DNA of 64,000 nt, taken from positions 10,437 through 74,436 of the forward strand of contig CAWKOH010000015.1 in assembly GCA_963851245.1 (NCBI GenBank). The letters are read 5' to 3'. The position numbers and the translations under genes are program-made. Of the stretch, positions 52,264-61,162 are shown one piece after another; position 1 is the stretch's first letter, and every line of letters starts with the position of its first letter. Source of the DNA: CAWKOH01 sp963851245 (GTDB lineage: Bacteria; Actinomycetota; Acidimicrobiia; Acidimicrobiales; Palsa-688). The notes beneath the pieces are model-generated. The model saw nothing but the letters and a program-made list of their open reading frames with translations. It had not been told where the DNA came from and made no database searches.

Positions 52264-53192
52264 GCGGATACCTCGACCCCAACCGGCTCTCCGTTCGCTC
52301 CCGTGTGAGTCTGAGTCGCAACGGCCCGAGCCAGTCTGCGCCCGGCCTGCCGCCGGTCTTCCACCGGCGCTACCAGCGGTCCAGACGTCTCAGTGGTACC
52401 CAGCAGCACCGGGAGACCACGATCGAGGAACAGGACGATGGTGCCGAGGGCTTTCTCCGAGATCCGCTCGGCCTCCTCGGCGTCGGCCGGCAGTGACACG
52501 GTCAGGGTGACCGGCTCGGCCATTGGGCGCTCCAGCTCGCGCACCATCAGCTCACCGGTGTGAGCCGTGGCCGGCCAGTGCACGTAGCGACGGTTGTCCC
52601 CGGAGCGGTAGGGGCGAACGCCCCGAGGGTCGCCCGTGCTGTCCGGCGCTCTAGGGGCGTTGTCGCCGGCCCGGTCTCGATCGTGGATTTCCACAGTCAC
52701 GGGACGCCCGAGGCGGGGCGCCACGTGCAGAGTTGAGGGCAGTGTCAGCGAGGTGCGCCGGACCCACCACTGAAGGCCGAAGGGCGCGGCCGTGGCGATC
52801 TCTACCGAGATGTGGTCGTACACGCCCCGGTGCTGAGGTAGCAGCGGGAGCACGGCCTCGGTGGATGCGCGGCCCCGCACCGGACCGGCGAACTGCTTCG
52901 GCCCGTGCGGCTCGAGGACGAGAAGCCTCACCCGGCTGGACGCCTCGACTGTCAGTTCTACCGGCATTCCCGCCGTGGCATCGCCCGGTGCCGTAGTGAT
53001 GCGAACCCGGGCCCGGGCCAGAACGACGGCTGGTCCGACCAATCCGATGAGGAGGACGCCGAAGACGACATCCCCGATGGCCTGGACCCAACCTGACCCG
53101 CTGTTGTGCGCGACCAGCCACCATGTGCCGAGGATCGCTGCCCCTACTCCTAGCGGCGACAGAGGCCGACCCGGCCTCGGGCAGCCGGTCAT
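52260..53192 (-). CDS. DUF58 domain-containing protein
   Basis: A 310-residue protein with two N-terminal membrane helices (about 12-55) and a cytoplasmic or extracytoplasmic DUF58 domain whose core is RGVRPYRSGDNRRYVHWPATAHTGELMVRELE (about 190-222). DUF58 proteins accompany MoxR ATPases, often with von Willebrand or transglutaminase partners, and are thought to work in envelope protein maturation. Start and stop overlap both neighbours by 4 bases, so the three form one operon. Confidence 0.92.
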   Translation of the reverse strand: MTGCPRPGRPLSPLGVGAAILGTWWLVAHNSGSGWVQAIGDVVFGVLLIGLVGPAVVLARARVRITTAPGDATAGMPVELTVEASSRVRLLVLEPHGPKQFAGPVRGRASTEAVLPLLPQHRGVYDHISVEIATAAPFGLQWWVRRTSLTLPSTLHVAPRLGRPVTVEIHDRDRAGDNAPRAPDSTGDPRGVRPYRSGDNRRYVHWPATAHTGELMVRELERPMAEPVTLTVSLPADAEEAERISEKALGTIVLFLDRGLPVLLGTTETSGPLVAPVEDRRQAGRRLARAVATQTHTGANGEPVGVEVSA

Positions 53193-54112
53193 GGTCGAGG
53201 GGCGGGCGTGGCCTCGAGCAGACTCTCGACGACGCGAGCCGCTCGGCTCACGGATCCCTCGGTTTCGTCGGTCACCAGCCTATGGGCGAGGCAACCGACA
53301 GCCACTGCTTTGACGTCGTCCGGTGTGACGAAGTCGCGCCGGGCCAGAATGGCCTGTGCCTGAGCGGACCGTATGAGCCAGATGGCGGCCCGGGGACTGG
53401 CTCCCAGCCGGACTCCCGGGGCAGTCCGGCTGGCCCGGCAGAGGCTGACGGCGTATTCGGCGATGGCTGGACTGACCGGAACCGATTCGGTCGCCCGCTG
53501 GGCCGCCAGCCAACCCTGCGGGGTGGTGATCGAGCGCAGGCCACCCAAAGCGAACTTGCCCCCCTGGTGCAGAGCCAGCTGCGCTTCGGTAGCGGCATCC
53601 GGGTAGCCGATCTCGGTGGCGATGGCGAAGCGGTCCAGCTGGCTCTCGACCAGAGGGAACGTTCCCCTTTGTGACAGCGGGTTCTGAGTGGCTATGACCA
53701 TGTGCGGCCGGGGTAAGGGCCACGATTCCCCGTCGACGCTGACCTGCTGCTCTTCCATGGTCTCCAGGAGGGCCGACTGAGTGCGCGGCGGGGTCCGGTT
53801 GAGCTCGTCCACCAGCACCAAATGGGCGAACACCGGGCCGGGGCGGAACTCCCAGCTCGAGGTGTCCGGCGAGAACACCGACACCCCCGTGACGTCCGAG
53901 GGCAGCAGGTCGGGGTGGCCCTGGACCCTGGACAGCTCGGCGCCCAGCGATAGGGCGAGTGACCGGGCCAGAACTGTCTTGCCAACCCCGGGAACGTCCT
54001 CGATCAGGAGATGGCCGCCCGACAGGGCCGCGGTCGCGGCCGCCGCCAGTGCCCCTCTCGCGCCGAGTAGCACGAGACCGAGATTGTCGAGCAGAGCCTC
54101 GCCCAGGGCCAT
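53189..54112 (-). CDS. MoxR-family AAA+ ATPase
   Basis: About 307 residues from ATG 54112 (331 from a TTG at 54184). Walker A is EDVPGVGKTVLARS, Walker B LVLVDELNRTPP, sensor 1 ATQNPLSQRG, and the C-terminal lid carries RLGASPRAAIWLIRSAQAQA. MoxR ATPases act as chaperones for maturation of partner complexes. It heads the operon with the DUF58 and transglutaminase genes. The 132-base gap to the DUF2630 gene should contain its promoter. Confidence 0.93.
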   Translation of the reverse strand: MALGEALLDNLGLVLLGARGALAAAATAALSGGHLLIEDVPGVGKTVLARSLALSLGAELSRVQGHPDLLPSDVTGVSVFSPDTSSWEFRPGPVFAHLVLVDELNRTPPRTQSALLETMEEQQVSVDGESWPLPRPHMVIATQNPLSQRGTFPLVESQLDRFAIATEIGYPDAATEAQLALHQGGKFALGGLRSITTPQGWLAAQRATESVPVSPAIAEYAVSLCRASRTAPGVRLGASPRAAIWLIRSAQAQAILARRDFVTPDDVKAVAVGCLAHRLVTDETEGSVSRAARVVESLLEATPAPRP

Positions 54113-54317
54113 GGCGGCACCTACGGCCTCAGCGTCGGGTTCCGTCGCCTGGTTGCCGCTGATATCAGCTGCGCCCGCTCTCAAAGGTCGGTTCCCCTTC
54201 GGAGCCCCACGCCAATTTGCCGATCTGAGGCGGGCTCCATCGCCGTATGTTATCGATATGTTTCATCAGGTCTTGAGGCCTACCGCAGCGAGATCTGCTC
54301 GAACGCGCGGATACCTT

Positions 54318-54560
54318 TCACTGCTGGTAGTGCTCCACCACATCCGCTGATCGAACCGCGGCGTCCCCCGGATCCTGGCCGGCGTCGCGCCGGGCCCGTC
54401 GCTGACGAAGCAGATCCCAGCACTGGTCTAGCTGGACCTCGATGTCATTGAGCCGAGCCCGGTCCCCATCGGACAGACCGCTGGCGCTGTGCTCGCGCTC
54501 CAGCTGGTGCTCTTCGGCGACCAGGCCGTCGATACGGCTCACGATCTCAGCGTCGTTCAC
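54318..54560 (-). CDS. DUF2630 family protein
   Basis: An 80-residue helical protein starting at GTG 54560 behind GGAGGACGAT. The sequence VNDAEIVSRIDGLVAEEHQLERE then LNDIEVQLDQCWDLLRQRRARRDAG matches DUF2630, a small actinobacterial family with two antiparallel helices and a conserved C-terminal VRSADVVEHY-like tail. Its function is unknown. The ORF further upstream is not conserved. It diverges from the sigma-factor gene. Confidence 0.88.
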   Translation of the reverse strand: MNDAEIVSRIDGLVAEEHQLEREHSASGLSDGDRARLNDIEVQLDQCWDLLRQRRARRDAGQDPGDAAVRSADVVEHYQQ

Positions 54561-54707
54561 ATCGTCCTCCTTGGCAGGGGATTGGTGGGTTTTGTCCCAT
54601 TTGGGAGCCTTTTGCGGGTATCGCGCGGCCCCTATGGCATTTGTCACACCTGTTGCGCCGGGTGCTCCGGCATAATGCCGCACCTTACGGCGTTACTTCT
54701 CATTGCA

Positions 54708-55637
54708 ATGAACCAGAACGTCTCGCATTCCCCCGACCTCCTTGGCCTCTACCTCGACGAGGCCGGAAGCTTCCCGCTCCTGACCAAGGCTGACGAGATG
54801 CGCCTCGGGCAGATAATCCAACAGGGTCAGGCGGCCCAGGAGTACCTGGATCGCGGGGACAAGCTTACGGCCAGGCAGCGCCGTGACCTGCACAGGCAGG
54901 TGACCGAAGCGGCGGAGGCCACTACCGAATTCATCAGCTCGAACCTTCGCCTGGTTGTTTCCGTGGCCCGCAAGTATCAGTGGTCGGGCCTGCCCCTGAG
55001 CGACCTTATCCAGGAGGGCAACCTGGGTCTCATCCATGCGGTCGAGAAGTTCGACTGGCGCAAGGGATTCAAGTTCTCCACCTACGCCACCTGGTGGATA
55101 CGCCAGGCCATCGGGCGAGCTGTGGAGAACACCGCCCACACCGTTCGAGTGCCGGCCCACGTCGGCGACGAGATCCGCCGGGCCCGGCGTTTGCAGGGCG
55201 AGCTGGAGATCCGCCTCGGACGTCCGCCGACGCTGGCCGAACTGGCGGAGGGGCTGGACACCACCGAAGCGGTGGTAACGGAGCTCTTCCGGTACGACAC
55301 CGATCCCATGAGCCTCGACGTAGCTGTCGGCGAGGACGGTGATACCAGCCTGGGAGATCTCGTGGTGAACCGGGCCGCCGAGTCACCCTTCGAGGCGGTT
55401 GCCAGCAGTTTGCTCCCGGGTGAAGTGGCCAGGTTCCTTGGACGGCTCTCGGACGAGGAGCGCCGGGTACTGGAGTTGCGCTACGGGTTGGACCGAGGGG
55501 AGCCCCGGACGCAGGGAGAGGTCGGGCAGGCCATGCAGCTCACCGCAGAGCGGGTTCGCCGCATCGAGCGGGACGCCATCGGAAAGCTGCGGCGTCAGCT
55601 CGTGGGCGGCGACGCCCATGACCTCCTGGCCAGCTAA
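54708..55637 (+). CDS. RNA polymerase sigma factor (sigma-70 group 1/2)
   Basis: A 309-residue RpoD/SigB-type sigma factor. Region 1.2 is DLLGLYLDEAGSFPLLTKADEMRLG; region 2 is FISSNLRLVVSVARKYQWSGLPLSDLIQEGNLGLIHAVEKFDWRKGFKFSTYATWWIRQAIGRAV in short overlapping motifs; region 3 lies around RVPAHVGDEIRRARR; region 4 ends LELRYGLDRGEPRTQGEVGQAMQLTAERVRRIERDA. The absence of a long acidic region 1.1 suggests a group 2 (alternative vegetative) factor. ATG 54708 is chosen; an upstream in-frame ATG at 54675 adds 11 residues. Confidence 0.9.
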   Translation: MNQNVSHSPDLLGLYLDEAGSFPLLTKADEMRLGQIIQQGQAAQEYLDRGDKLTARQRRDLHRQVTEAAEATTEFISSNLRLVVSVARKYQWSGLPLSDLIQEGNLGLIHAVEKFDWRKGFKFSTYATWWIRQAIGRAVENTAHTVRVPAHVGDEIRRARRLQGELEIRLGRPPTLAELAEGLDTTEAVVTELFRYDTDPMSLDVAVGEDGDTSLGDLVVNRAAESPFEAVASSLLPGEVARFLGRLSDEERRVLELRYGLDRGEPRTQGEVGQAMQLTAERVRRIERDAIGKLRRQLVGGDAHDLLAS

Positions 55638-55672
55638 GCCCCGTCACCCCGAGCCCCATTACCTTGGAAGCC

Positions 55673-57061
55673 GTGAGCGGTGGCCCTCGCGTCCGAATCG
55701 CGCCGTCGCCGACTGGCTACTTCCACGTTGGCACGGCGCGAACGGCTCTCTTCAACTGGTTGTTTGCCCGCCAGAACGACGGCACATTCCTCCTCCGCAT
55801 AGAGGACACCGACACGGCTCGCAACCGGCCCGAGCACACCGAAGGGATCTTGCGTTCCATGGAGTGGTTGGGATTGCAGTGGGATGAGGGACCCTACTTT
55901 CAGTCCCAGCGGAGGAGCCTGTACGAATCGGCCATCGAGAGCCTGATCGCCGCGGATCTGGTGTACGCCTGCGACTGCAGCCCCGAGCAGATCGACGAGC
56001 GGGCCAAGGAGCGGGGAGAACCCGGCTACGACGGACATTGTCGCGACCTGGGACGCGACCTTTCGCCGGGGCGCCTGCTCCGGTTCCGGACTCCCGATAC
56101 CGGCCAGACCTCCTTTGACGATCTGGTCCGCGGGAGCGTCGTGGTCGACAACAGCAAGATCGAGGACTTCGGTGTGCGCAAGTCCAATGGCGATCCTTTG
56201 TTCATCCTGGCCAATGTGGTGGACGACTCTGACATGTCCATCAGCCATGTCATCCGTGGCGAGGACCATGTCTCCAACACATCTAAATACATACTGCTGT
56301 GGGACGCCCTCGGCTTCGGTCCGACTCCGGTCTTCGCCCACTTGCCGCTCCTGCTGAACGATTCCCGGAAGAAGCTTTCAAAGCGACGGGACAAGGTGGC
56401 GGTCGAGGACTACCGCGACGAGGGTTACCTGCCCGAGGCCGTGCGCAACTACCTGGCCCTGCTGGGATGGTCACCCGAAGGCGATCGGGAGATCATCAGC
56501 TTGGACGAGATGATCGCCCAGTTCCGCCTAGAGGACGTAAAGAGCGCTCCAGCCATATTCGACGAGCGCAAGCTTCAGGCAGTCAACGCCGAGTATCTGA
56601 GGGCACTCCCGGAAGGCGAGCTGGTGGACCGGGCCCAGGCCTGGATGCAGAGCCGCTGGCAGCCCATTGCCCCGCTGGTGCAGGAACGGGCCCGCACGCT
56701 CGCCGATGTGTTCACCATCACGGACTTCCTCTACCGACCGGCGCCGGTGATCGATCCGGACGAGTGGGAAAAAGGGGTCCGCAAGAACCCTGCCTTCGCC
56801 GCCTTACTGGCGGCCGCTCGGGACCAGTACGCCGTTATCGACTGGACCACGCCCTCAATACGAGACGCCACCGCGGCCGTCGGGCAGGAGGTCGGGGTCC
56901 CGCAGCTGGGGAAGGCCCAGGCGCCTATCCGCTTGGCGGTGACGGGTCGGTCCGTCGGCCCGCCCCTGTTCGAGTCCCTGGAGCTGCTGGGCCGCGACCA
57001 GACACTGGGGCGGCTCTCCGCCGGGCTCGACCGGCTGCAACGGGAGTCCGGCTCCGGCTAA
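55673..57061 (+). CDS. gltX: Glutamyl-tRNA synthetase
   Basis: A 462-residue class I synthetase. The HIGH-type motif is APSPTGYFHVGTARTALFNW (about 8-27), and the KMSKS loop is KLSKRRDKVAVEDY. The C-terminal anticodon-binding helical bundle extends from about 320. GTG 55673 lies 7 bases after TACCTT (55660-55665), fitting a leaderless transcript; TTG 55664 is an alternative. The enzyme charges tRNA-Glu and, in many bacteria, also tRNA-Gln before amidation. Immediately followed by tRNA-Gln. Confidence 0.95.
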   Translation: MSGGPRVRIAPSPTGYFHVGTARTALFNWLFARQNDGTFLLRIEDTDTARNRPEHTEGILRSMEWLGLQWDEGPYFQSQRRSLYESAIESLIAADLVYACDCSPEQIDERAKERGEPGYDGHCRDLGRDLSPGRLLRFRTPDTGQTSFDDLVRGSVVVDNSKIEDFGVRKSNGDPLFILANVVDDSDMSISHVIRGEDHVSNTSKYILLWDALGFGPTPVFAHLPLLLNDSRKKLSKRRDKVAVEDYRDEGYLPEAVRNYLALLGWSPEGDREIISLDEMIAQFRLEDVKSAPAIFDERKLQAVNAEYLRALPEGELVDRAQAWMQSRWQPIAPLVQERARTLADVFTITDFLYRPAPVIDPDEWEKGVRKNPAFAALLAAARDQYAVIDWTTPSIRDATAAVGQEVGVPQLGKAQAPIRLAVTGRSVGPPLFESLELLGRDQTLGRLSAGLDRLQRESGSG

Positions 57062-57077
57062 AGTGCCCGAACGCCCT

Positions 57078-57149
57078 TCGGGGGTGGTGTAATCGGCAAC
57101 ACAACAGGTTCTGGCCCTGTCATTGGGGGTTCGAGTCCTCCCCCCCGAG
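57078..57149 (+). tRNA. tRNA-Gln (anticodon CTG)
   Basis: The acceptor stem TCGGGGG pairs with CCCCCGA (57142-57148) and the discriminator is G57149. The D arm is GTGT/ACAC, the anticodon stem ACAGG/CCTGT with loop TTCTGGC (anticodon CTG at 57111-57113), and the T arm GGGGG/CCTCC with TTCGAGT. CCA is not encoded. The 72-base cloverleaf is complete. It is followed directly by accessory DNA, so it is a likely attachment site. Confidence 0.95.
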
Positions 57150-57152
57150 CTT

Positions 57153-57202
57153 CATCTCAGCGAAAAGCCGCAGGTCAGAGGCTTGGGGCCAGGTCTGAGA
57201 TG
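57153..57202 (+). terminator. Long stem downstream of tRNA-Gln
   Basis: CATCTCAG (57153-57160) pairs exactly with CTGAGATG (57195-57202), and AGCC/GGCT forms an inner stem. No T-tract follows, so it may be a processing or transcription end signal, or part of the element boundary. Confidence 0.4.
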
Positions 57203-57216
57203 GATTGAGGTGCAAT

Positions 57217-57239
57217 TTGTGATCACGGATTGATCACAA
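57217..57239. promoter_or_regulatory. Perfect dyad TTGTGATCA-N5-TGATCACAA
   Basis: Nine-base arms separated by CGGAT. It contains TGTGA and TCACA half-sites, but with 11 rather than 6 bases between them, so a CRP site is not implied. It lies 38 bases before the small gene at 57278 and may be a regulator or recombination-protein site. Confidence 0.6.
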
Positions 57240-57243
57240 CTCA

Positions 57244-57275
57244 GGAGAGGCTCGGAGAGGTTCGGAGAGGCTCGG
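57244..57275 (+). repeat. Three tandem 10-base repeats (GGAGAGGCTC)
   Basis: GGAGAGGCTC, GGAGAGGTTC and GGAGAGGCTC run end to end, followed by GG. Each copy holds a Shine-Dalgarno-like GGAGAGG; the last lies 9 bases before the ATG at 57278. Confidence 0.7.
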
Positions 57276-57277
57276 CC

Positions 57278-57595
57278 ATGACCGTGATCAACCTGGAACA
57301 GTGGACCGTGGAGAGGCTGGCGACCGAACTCGAACCGCGCTTCAAGGAGAGTGGGACGCTCGTGGCAGGCGTCGCTGAGGTTGGCAACGTCGAGTGGTGG
57401 CGCAAGGCTGCCCGCCTTGCCGGGCGGAGGTTCGGGCAGCCAGTTCGGACCATGTTGTCGTCCGATGGTTCAACGGTCTTCGCGTTCCTGGTTCGACCGG
57501 TCGAGCCTGGCGAGCAGGCAGACGCGGCTAACCGCGTGGCGACTCTGATATTCGGTCCGCGCCCGTCGGTCCGCTGTTACCGGACCGAGGAGTAA
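57278..57595 (+). CDS. Hypothetical protein (105 aa) at element edge
   Basis: A 105-residue soluble protein beginning MTVINLEQWTVERLATELE at ATG 57278, behind the tandem GGAGAGG repeats. It contains WWRKAARLAGRRFGQPVRTMLS and FAFLVRPVEPGEQ, an alternating pattern suggesting an alpha/beta fold with basic surface. I do not recognise the family. It is the first gene past tRNA-Gln and overlaps the convergent primase-helicase gene by 19 bases. Could be an element-encoded accessory protein; no function is assigned. Confidence 0.6.
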   Translation: MTVINLEQWTVERLATELEPRFKESGTLVAGVAEVGNVEWWRKAARLAGRRFGQPVRTMLSSDGSTVFAFLVRPVEPGEQADAANRVATLIFGPRPSVRCYRTEE

Positions 57596-59931
57596 ACAGC
57601 CCTTCTGTCGGCGAGGACCGGCGGCCGGAACCCCAGGGTGGCGTAGCCCTTCATGCGTTCCCGGTACATGCGAGCCAGGACCGGAACGAGGGCGTCGACG
57701 TAATCGTGGACGACCGCGTCCTGCTTGGCCGGCGCGGGCCGCAAGATGCGCCCGACGCACTGTTCGACGTTGCCCTTGAACTTGATGGGGAAGGCCAGGA
57801 AGACGGTGTCGAGGGCGGGGCAGTCGAAGCCCTCACCTATGAGCCCAGAAGTCGCGACCAGGACAGCTCCCTTTACCCCGTCACGGGCGAGCTCTTCAAC
57901 GACAGCATTTCGCGCCTTCTTGCCCATCCCGCCGCGAAGCACCAGCGGCGTTAGTCCCTGAGTCCCAAGGCTGGCCACGATGGCTTGGAGGTGCTTCGTC
58001 CAGCGGGTCAGTACCAGGCTGTTGCGCCCCTCGCGGGACGCGGCGAGGACATGGTCACATATCGACGCCGTGCGCCCATCGTCATTGACGAGTCCGGCGA
58101 TCATCTCCTGGTAGAGCTCTCCGGGGATGGCCACATGCGAGGTTGTGTGGACCACGACTTGGCGGTGCAGTAGCTGAGCCGCCTCGGATTGCGCCATCCG
58201 GTGGCGAATTGGGCCGCAGTACATCTTCATCATTGGCTCGAGACGGTCGCGGCGGTATGGAGTCGCGGTTAAACCGACCCACCGGCGTACCGGTATCTGG
58301 CGTACGGCGCGTTCAAAAGTTGGGGCCGGAACGTGGTGGCACTCGTCCACGACGACCAGGCCGTACCTGGAGGTCGCCTCGGCCAGGTCGTTACGGCGGG
58401 CGAGGGACTGAGCCATCGCTATGTCCACGACGCCACTTGGCTTGTGCTGACCCCCGACCTGCCCGACTTGCGCCTTGGTGAGGCCGAGGTACTCGAATAG
58501 ACGCTGGCGCCACTGGTCGACAAGTGGCTGCCGGTCGACGATCACCAGCGCAGGCACCCGGCGATCTGCGATTAGCGCGCATGCCATGACCGTCTTCCCG
58601 GTTCCGGGCGGGGCTACCAGCACGCCCAGTTCGTGAGCGGCCAACGCCGTCAAAGCAGCGTCTTGGTCGGGTCGAAGCGTTGCCTCGAATCCGAAAGGTA
58701 TGTCGTCGACCTGGGGGTAGGACTCGGTGATTTCGAGGGTAGTTCCGGCCTCGACCGCGATCTCTTTCGCTTGGCTTCTCAGACCTCGGGGGAGATGTAT
58801 CTCCCCGAGGGTCTCTCTATAGCAGCGGATCAGACGGGGCGTTTTGCCAGTCCACAACCGGTTCCTCTCCTTCTCGTAGAAGTCTGGGTTGGGCAAGGAT
58901 GCAGCGTGCTTCAGAGCCGCCAACAGTGCCGGCGGTAAGCCCACCGTGTCAACGATGAGCGATGCTTCGGCTGCGCCTTTGATCGGGTTTGGCGGTCGGG
59001 GATCTTTGGTGCGCCGGCCCGGGCTCCGATAGGTCCCGCCGTTGGGACCGACAGCCGGATCGACGAGGTTTTCGGCGAGTGAGACCGCCGCGCGCCCGCT
59101 GAGGCGATCGAGTGATGAGAGGAACTCCCACTGGTCGGCAAACGGCCGAAGGTCTGCTGGATCAAGGAAGACCGTCGTTTCGCGTCGACGGCACTCTCCT
59201 TGGAGTGGCAAAGCGATAAGGTTCCCGAAGCCCCGTTTGGGAAGAAAGTCTTGTGCCGGGAAGAGGCGGTCGTAGCTGGAAAGGTCTATTTCCGCTCGGA
59301 CGCTCATGGCTTCCCGGATCAAGAAGATGCCGATTCGCCGAGCGACGCTGGCAGGCACCGGGTCGGAGAAGAAGACCCACACGTGCGCACCCTCGCCGGA
59401 ACTTGATCGTTCCAAAGCTGTCTGGACGCCGGCGGCGTGAGCGGCGTCTACGTACGCCAGGGCGTCGAGCACCCAGCCGGGCCCGTCGAAATCGCAGGCA
59501 AGGAGTCGGCAGGAGTCGTTGATGAGTAATGGATACAGACCAGCGTGAATATGTCCAGCGAGGTGGTCGGAGATCACCTCGTCGGTGAGTGGCAAGTACT
59601 CGCGGTCCGGTTTCCCGGCGTTGACCCAACCGCCCTTTAACGCTGGAGACCACCCTGATTTGCCGGTCCGCGCGTTGTTCCAGCGAACCGCGTACACGTC
59701 GTCTCTCCCCCCCAAGAGACGGCGGTACAAGCTGACCTTCTCTGCGGGCGATGAATTCCGGGTAATGACCGGAAGAGGAGTCCCCGGCCCATCGCGAAAG
59801 AGGCTCGGCTCCCATGTGTCCGGACGCCAAGGTCGGAGGTCGTCAACTATGCCGAGAAGTTCTCGCAGGCGTCGATTCTCAGCCTCGAGTTCGGCGATCC
59901 GGCGCTCGAAGCCGGCGGCCGTATCGCTCAT
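57577..59931 (-). CDS. TOTE-type archaeo-eukaryotic primase fused to SF2 helicase
   Basis: A 784-residue protein. Residues 8-26 (ERRIAELEAENRRLRELLG) form a short leucine-zipper-like coiled coil. Residues about 65-300 match the archaeo-eukaryotic primase domain of TOTE conflict systems: VYAVRWNNARTGKSGWSPA, LLACDFDGPGW (catalytic Asp pair), ERSSSGEGAHVWVFF (Ser/His) and SYDRLFPAQDFLPKRGFGNLIALPLQ. Residues about 415-780 are a superfamily 2 helicase: VAPPGTGKTVMA (I), VVVDECHH (II), GLTATPYRR (III), VATSGLIGEGFDCPALD (V) and QCVGRILRP (VI). No nuclease domain is evident. The ATG at 59931 follows TAGGAC and lies 10 bases after the integrase stop. A role in defence or element replication is inferred. 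Confidence 0.85.
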   Translation of the reverse strand: MSDTAAGFERRIAELEAENRRLRELLGIVDDLRPWRPDTWEPSLFRDGPGTPLPVITRNSSPAEKVSLYRRLLGGRDDVYAVRWNNARTGKSGWSPALKGGWVNAGKPDREYLPLTDEVISDHLAGHIHAGLYPLLINDSCRLLACDFDGPGWVLDALAYVDAAHAAGVQTALERSSSGEGAHVWVFFSDPVPASVARRIGIFLIREAMSVRAEIDLSSYDRLFPAQDFLPKRGFGNLIALPLQGECRRRETTVFLDPADLRPFADQWEFLSSLDRLSGRAAVSLAENLVDPAVGPNGGTYRSPGRRTKDPRPPNPIKGAAEASLIVDTVGLPPALLAALKHAASLPNPDFYEKERNRLWTGKTPRLIRCYRETLGEIHLPRGLRSQAKEIAVEAGTTLEITESYPQVDDIPFGFEATLRPDQDAALTALAAHELGVLVAPPGTGKTVMACALIADRRVPALVIVDRQPLVDQWRQRLFEYLGLTKAQVGQVGGQHKPSGVVDIAMAQSLARRNDLAEATSRYGLVVVDECHHVPAPTFERAVRQIPVRRWVGLTATPYRRDRLEPMMKMYCGPIRHRMAQSEAAQLLHRQVVVHTTSHVAIPGELYQEMIAGLVNDDGRTASICDHVLAASREGRNSLVLTRWTKHLQAIVASLGTQGLTPLVLRGGMGKKARNAVVEELARDGVKGAVLVATSGLIGEGFDCPALDTVFLAFPIKFKGNVEQCVGRILRPAPAKQDAVVHDYVDALVPVLARMYRERMKGYATLGFRPPVLADRRAVYSSVR

Positions 59932-59941
59932 GACGTCCTAT

Positions 59942-61162
59942 TCAAGTGACCTCTTCTCCGATTCCGAAGATCAGATCAGCCACCTTCTGCGCGGCACCGG
60001 CTTGCATGCCCTTGATCACGTGCTGGTAGGTCTGCGAGGTGATCAGGATGCTTGTGTGCCCGAGTCTTTCAGACACCATCCTGATGTCGACTCCAGCGAC
60101 GAGCGCAAGAGTGGCCCAAGTGTGTCTGAGGTCGTGGAGCCGAATTCGTGGCAACGCCGAGAACCTCTTTTGGCCCAGTCTGCGATCGAAGGTCTTGGAG
60201 AATGCCTCGGGATGGTACGGCTTCCCGTCCGGTCGGCAAAAGATGAGCCCATTGTCTTCATAGCCGGCGCCGACGAGCTTTTGTTCCCTCTCCTGTTTCG
60301 CCCTCTAGCTATTCAGGACCGCGACGGTATGGGTGTCGAGCTCAATCACCCGAGGCTTATGGCCCTTGGTCCGGGGGACCATGCACCCCTCTCGGCCTGT
60401 GCCGCTCGCTTTGGTGAGTGGGATGTATTCCTGCCGGATTGCGGCGTGCGCCGGCACCTCGATGAGGTTGAGGTCACTCCAACGAAGCCCCAGCGCTTCG
60501 CCGCGGCGACATCCAGTAGTCGCCATGAAGAGCCATGGGTATTGGTAGCGATCGCCTTCGCAGAGAGCGATGAAGTCCAGTAACTGCTCGCGGGTCCATA
60601 CCTTCATCTCCGGCGCCTTCGATTCAGACGACGATGGCGGATTGGCCCGGTCGGCGGGATTTAATTTGATCCGCCGCCAACGGACGGCGTCGTCGAGCGC
60701 GGCATGGATGATCGTGTGGATGTAGCGGACCGTTCGCGGCTTCAAGCCGGGCGACTGCTTGCCGATGAGGCGGCCACGCTCGAGTAAGTGAGTGTAAAAG
60801 CGGTTGAGAGCGGTCGCGTCGATCGCCTGGATTGGTATGCGACCGAGATGCGGGAGCACGTGGTTGCGGACTTTGCGCTCGTAGTCCTCCCAGGTCGAGC
60901 GAGCCAACTCGCGTTGGATAGTCGGCAGCCAGTCCTTTGTCAGGAAGTCGCCGAAGGTCTGCCGGACTGACTGTACGAATGTGCCGTCTCGTCTATCCCC
61001 ACGTAGGCGGTCAAGTTCCTCTTGAGCGTCAGCCTTGGTCCGAAAGCCTCGACGGTAGGCCTGTCTGCGGGTGCCGTCGGGTCGCGAGCCGACATCGACC
61101 ACGAAGAACCACGTGCCGGTCTTGGGGTCCTTCCGCGGTGCCGCGGCGGAGTTGCGGCTCAT
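59942..61162 (-). pseudogene. Phage/ICE-type tyrosine integrase interrupted by in-frame TAG
   Basis: From ATG 61162 the frame encodes an N-terminal arm-binding domain (WFFVVDVGSRPDGTRRQAYRRGFRTKADAQEELDRL), a core-binding SAM-like domain (about 65-175) and the start of the catalytic domain with Arg I in TTGCRRGEALGLRWSDL. At codon 286 TAG (60305-60307) replaces what is probably a Trp codon (VLNS-stop-RAKQEREQKLVG). The same frame then continues with HDLRHTWAT (HxxR), LGHTSILITS and TYQHV, the Tyr nucleophile, to 59942. Without the stop the protein would be 406 residues, standard length. Either a recent nonsense mutation or a base error. The start overlaps the XRE stop as ATGA. Confidence 0.87.

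Noticed and set aside
57217..57239. CRP-binding site
   Set aside because: TGTGA and TCACA are present but separated by 11 bases instead of 6.
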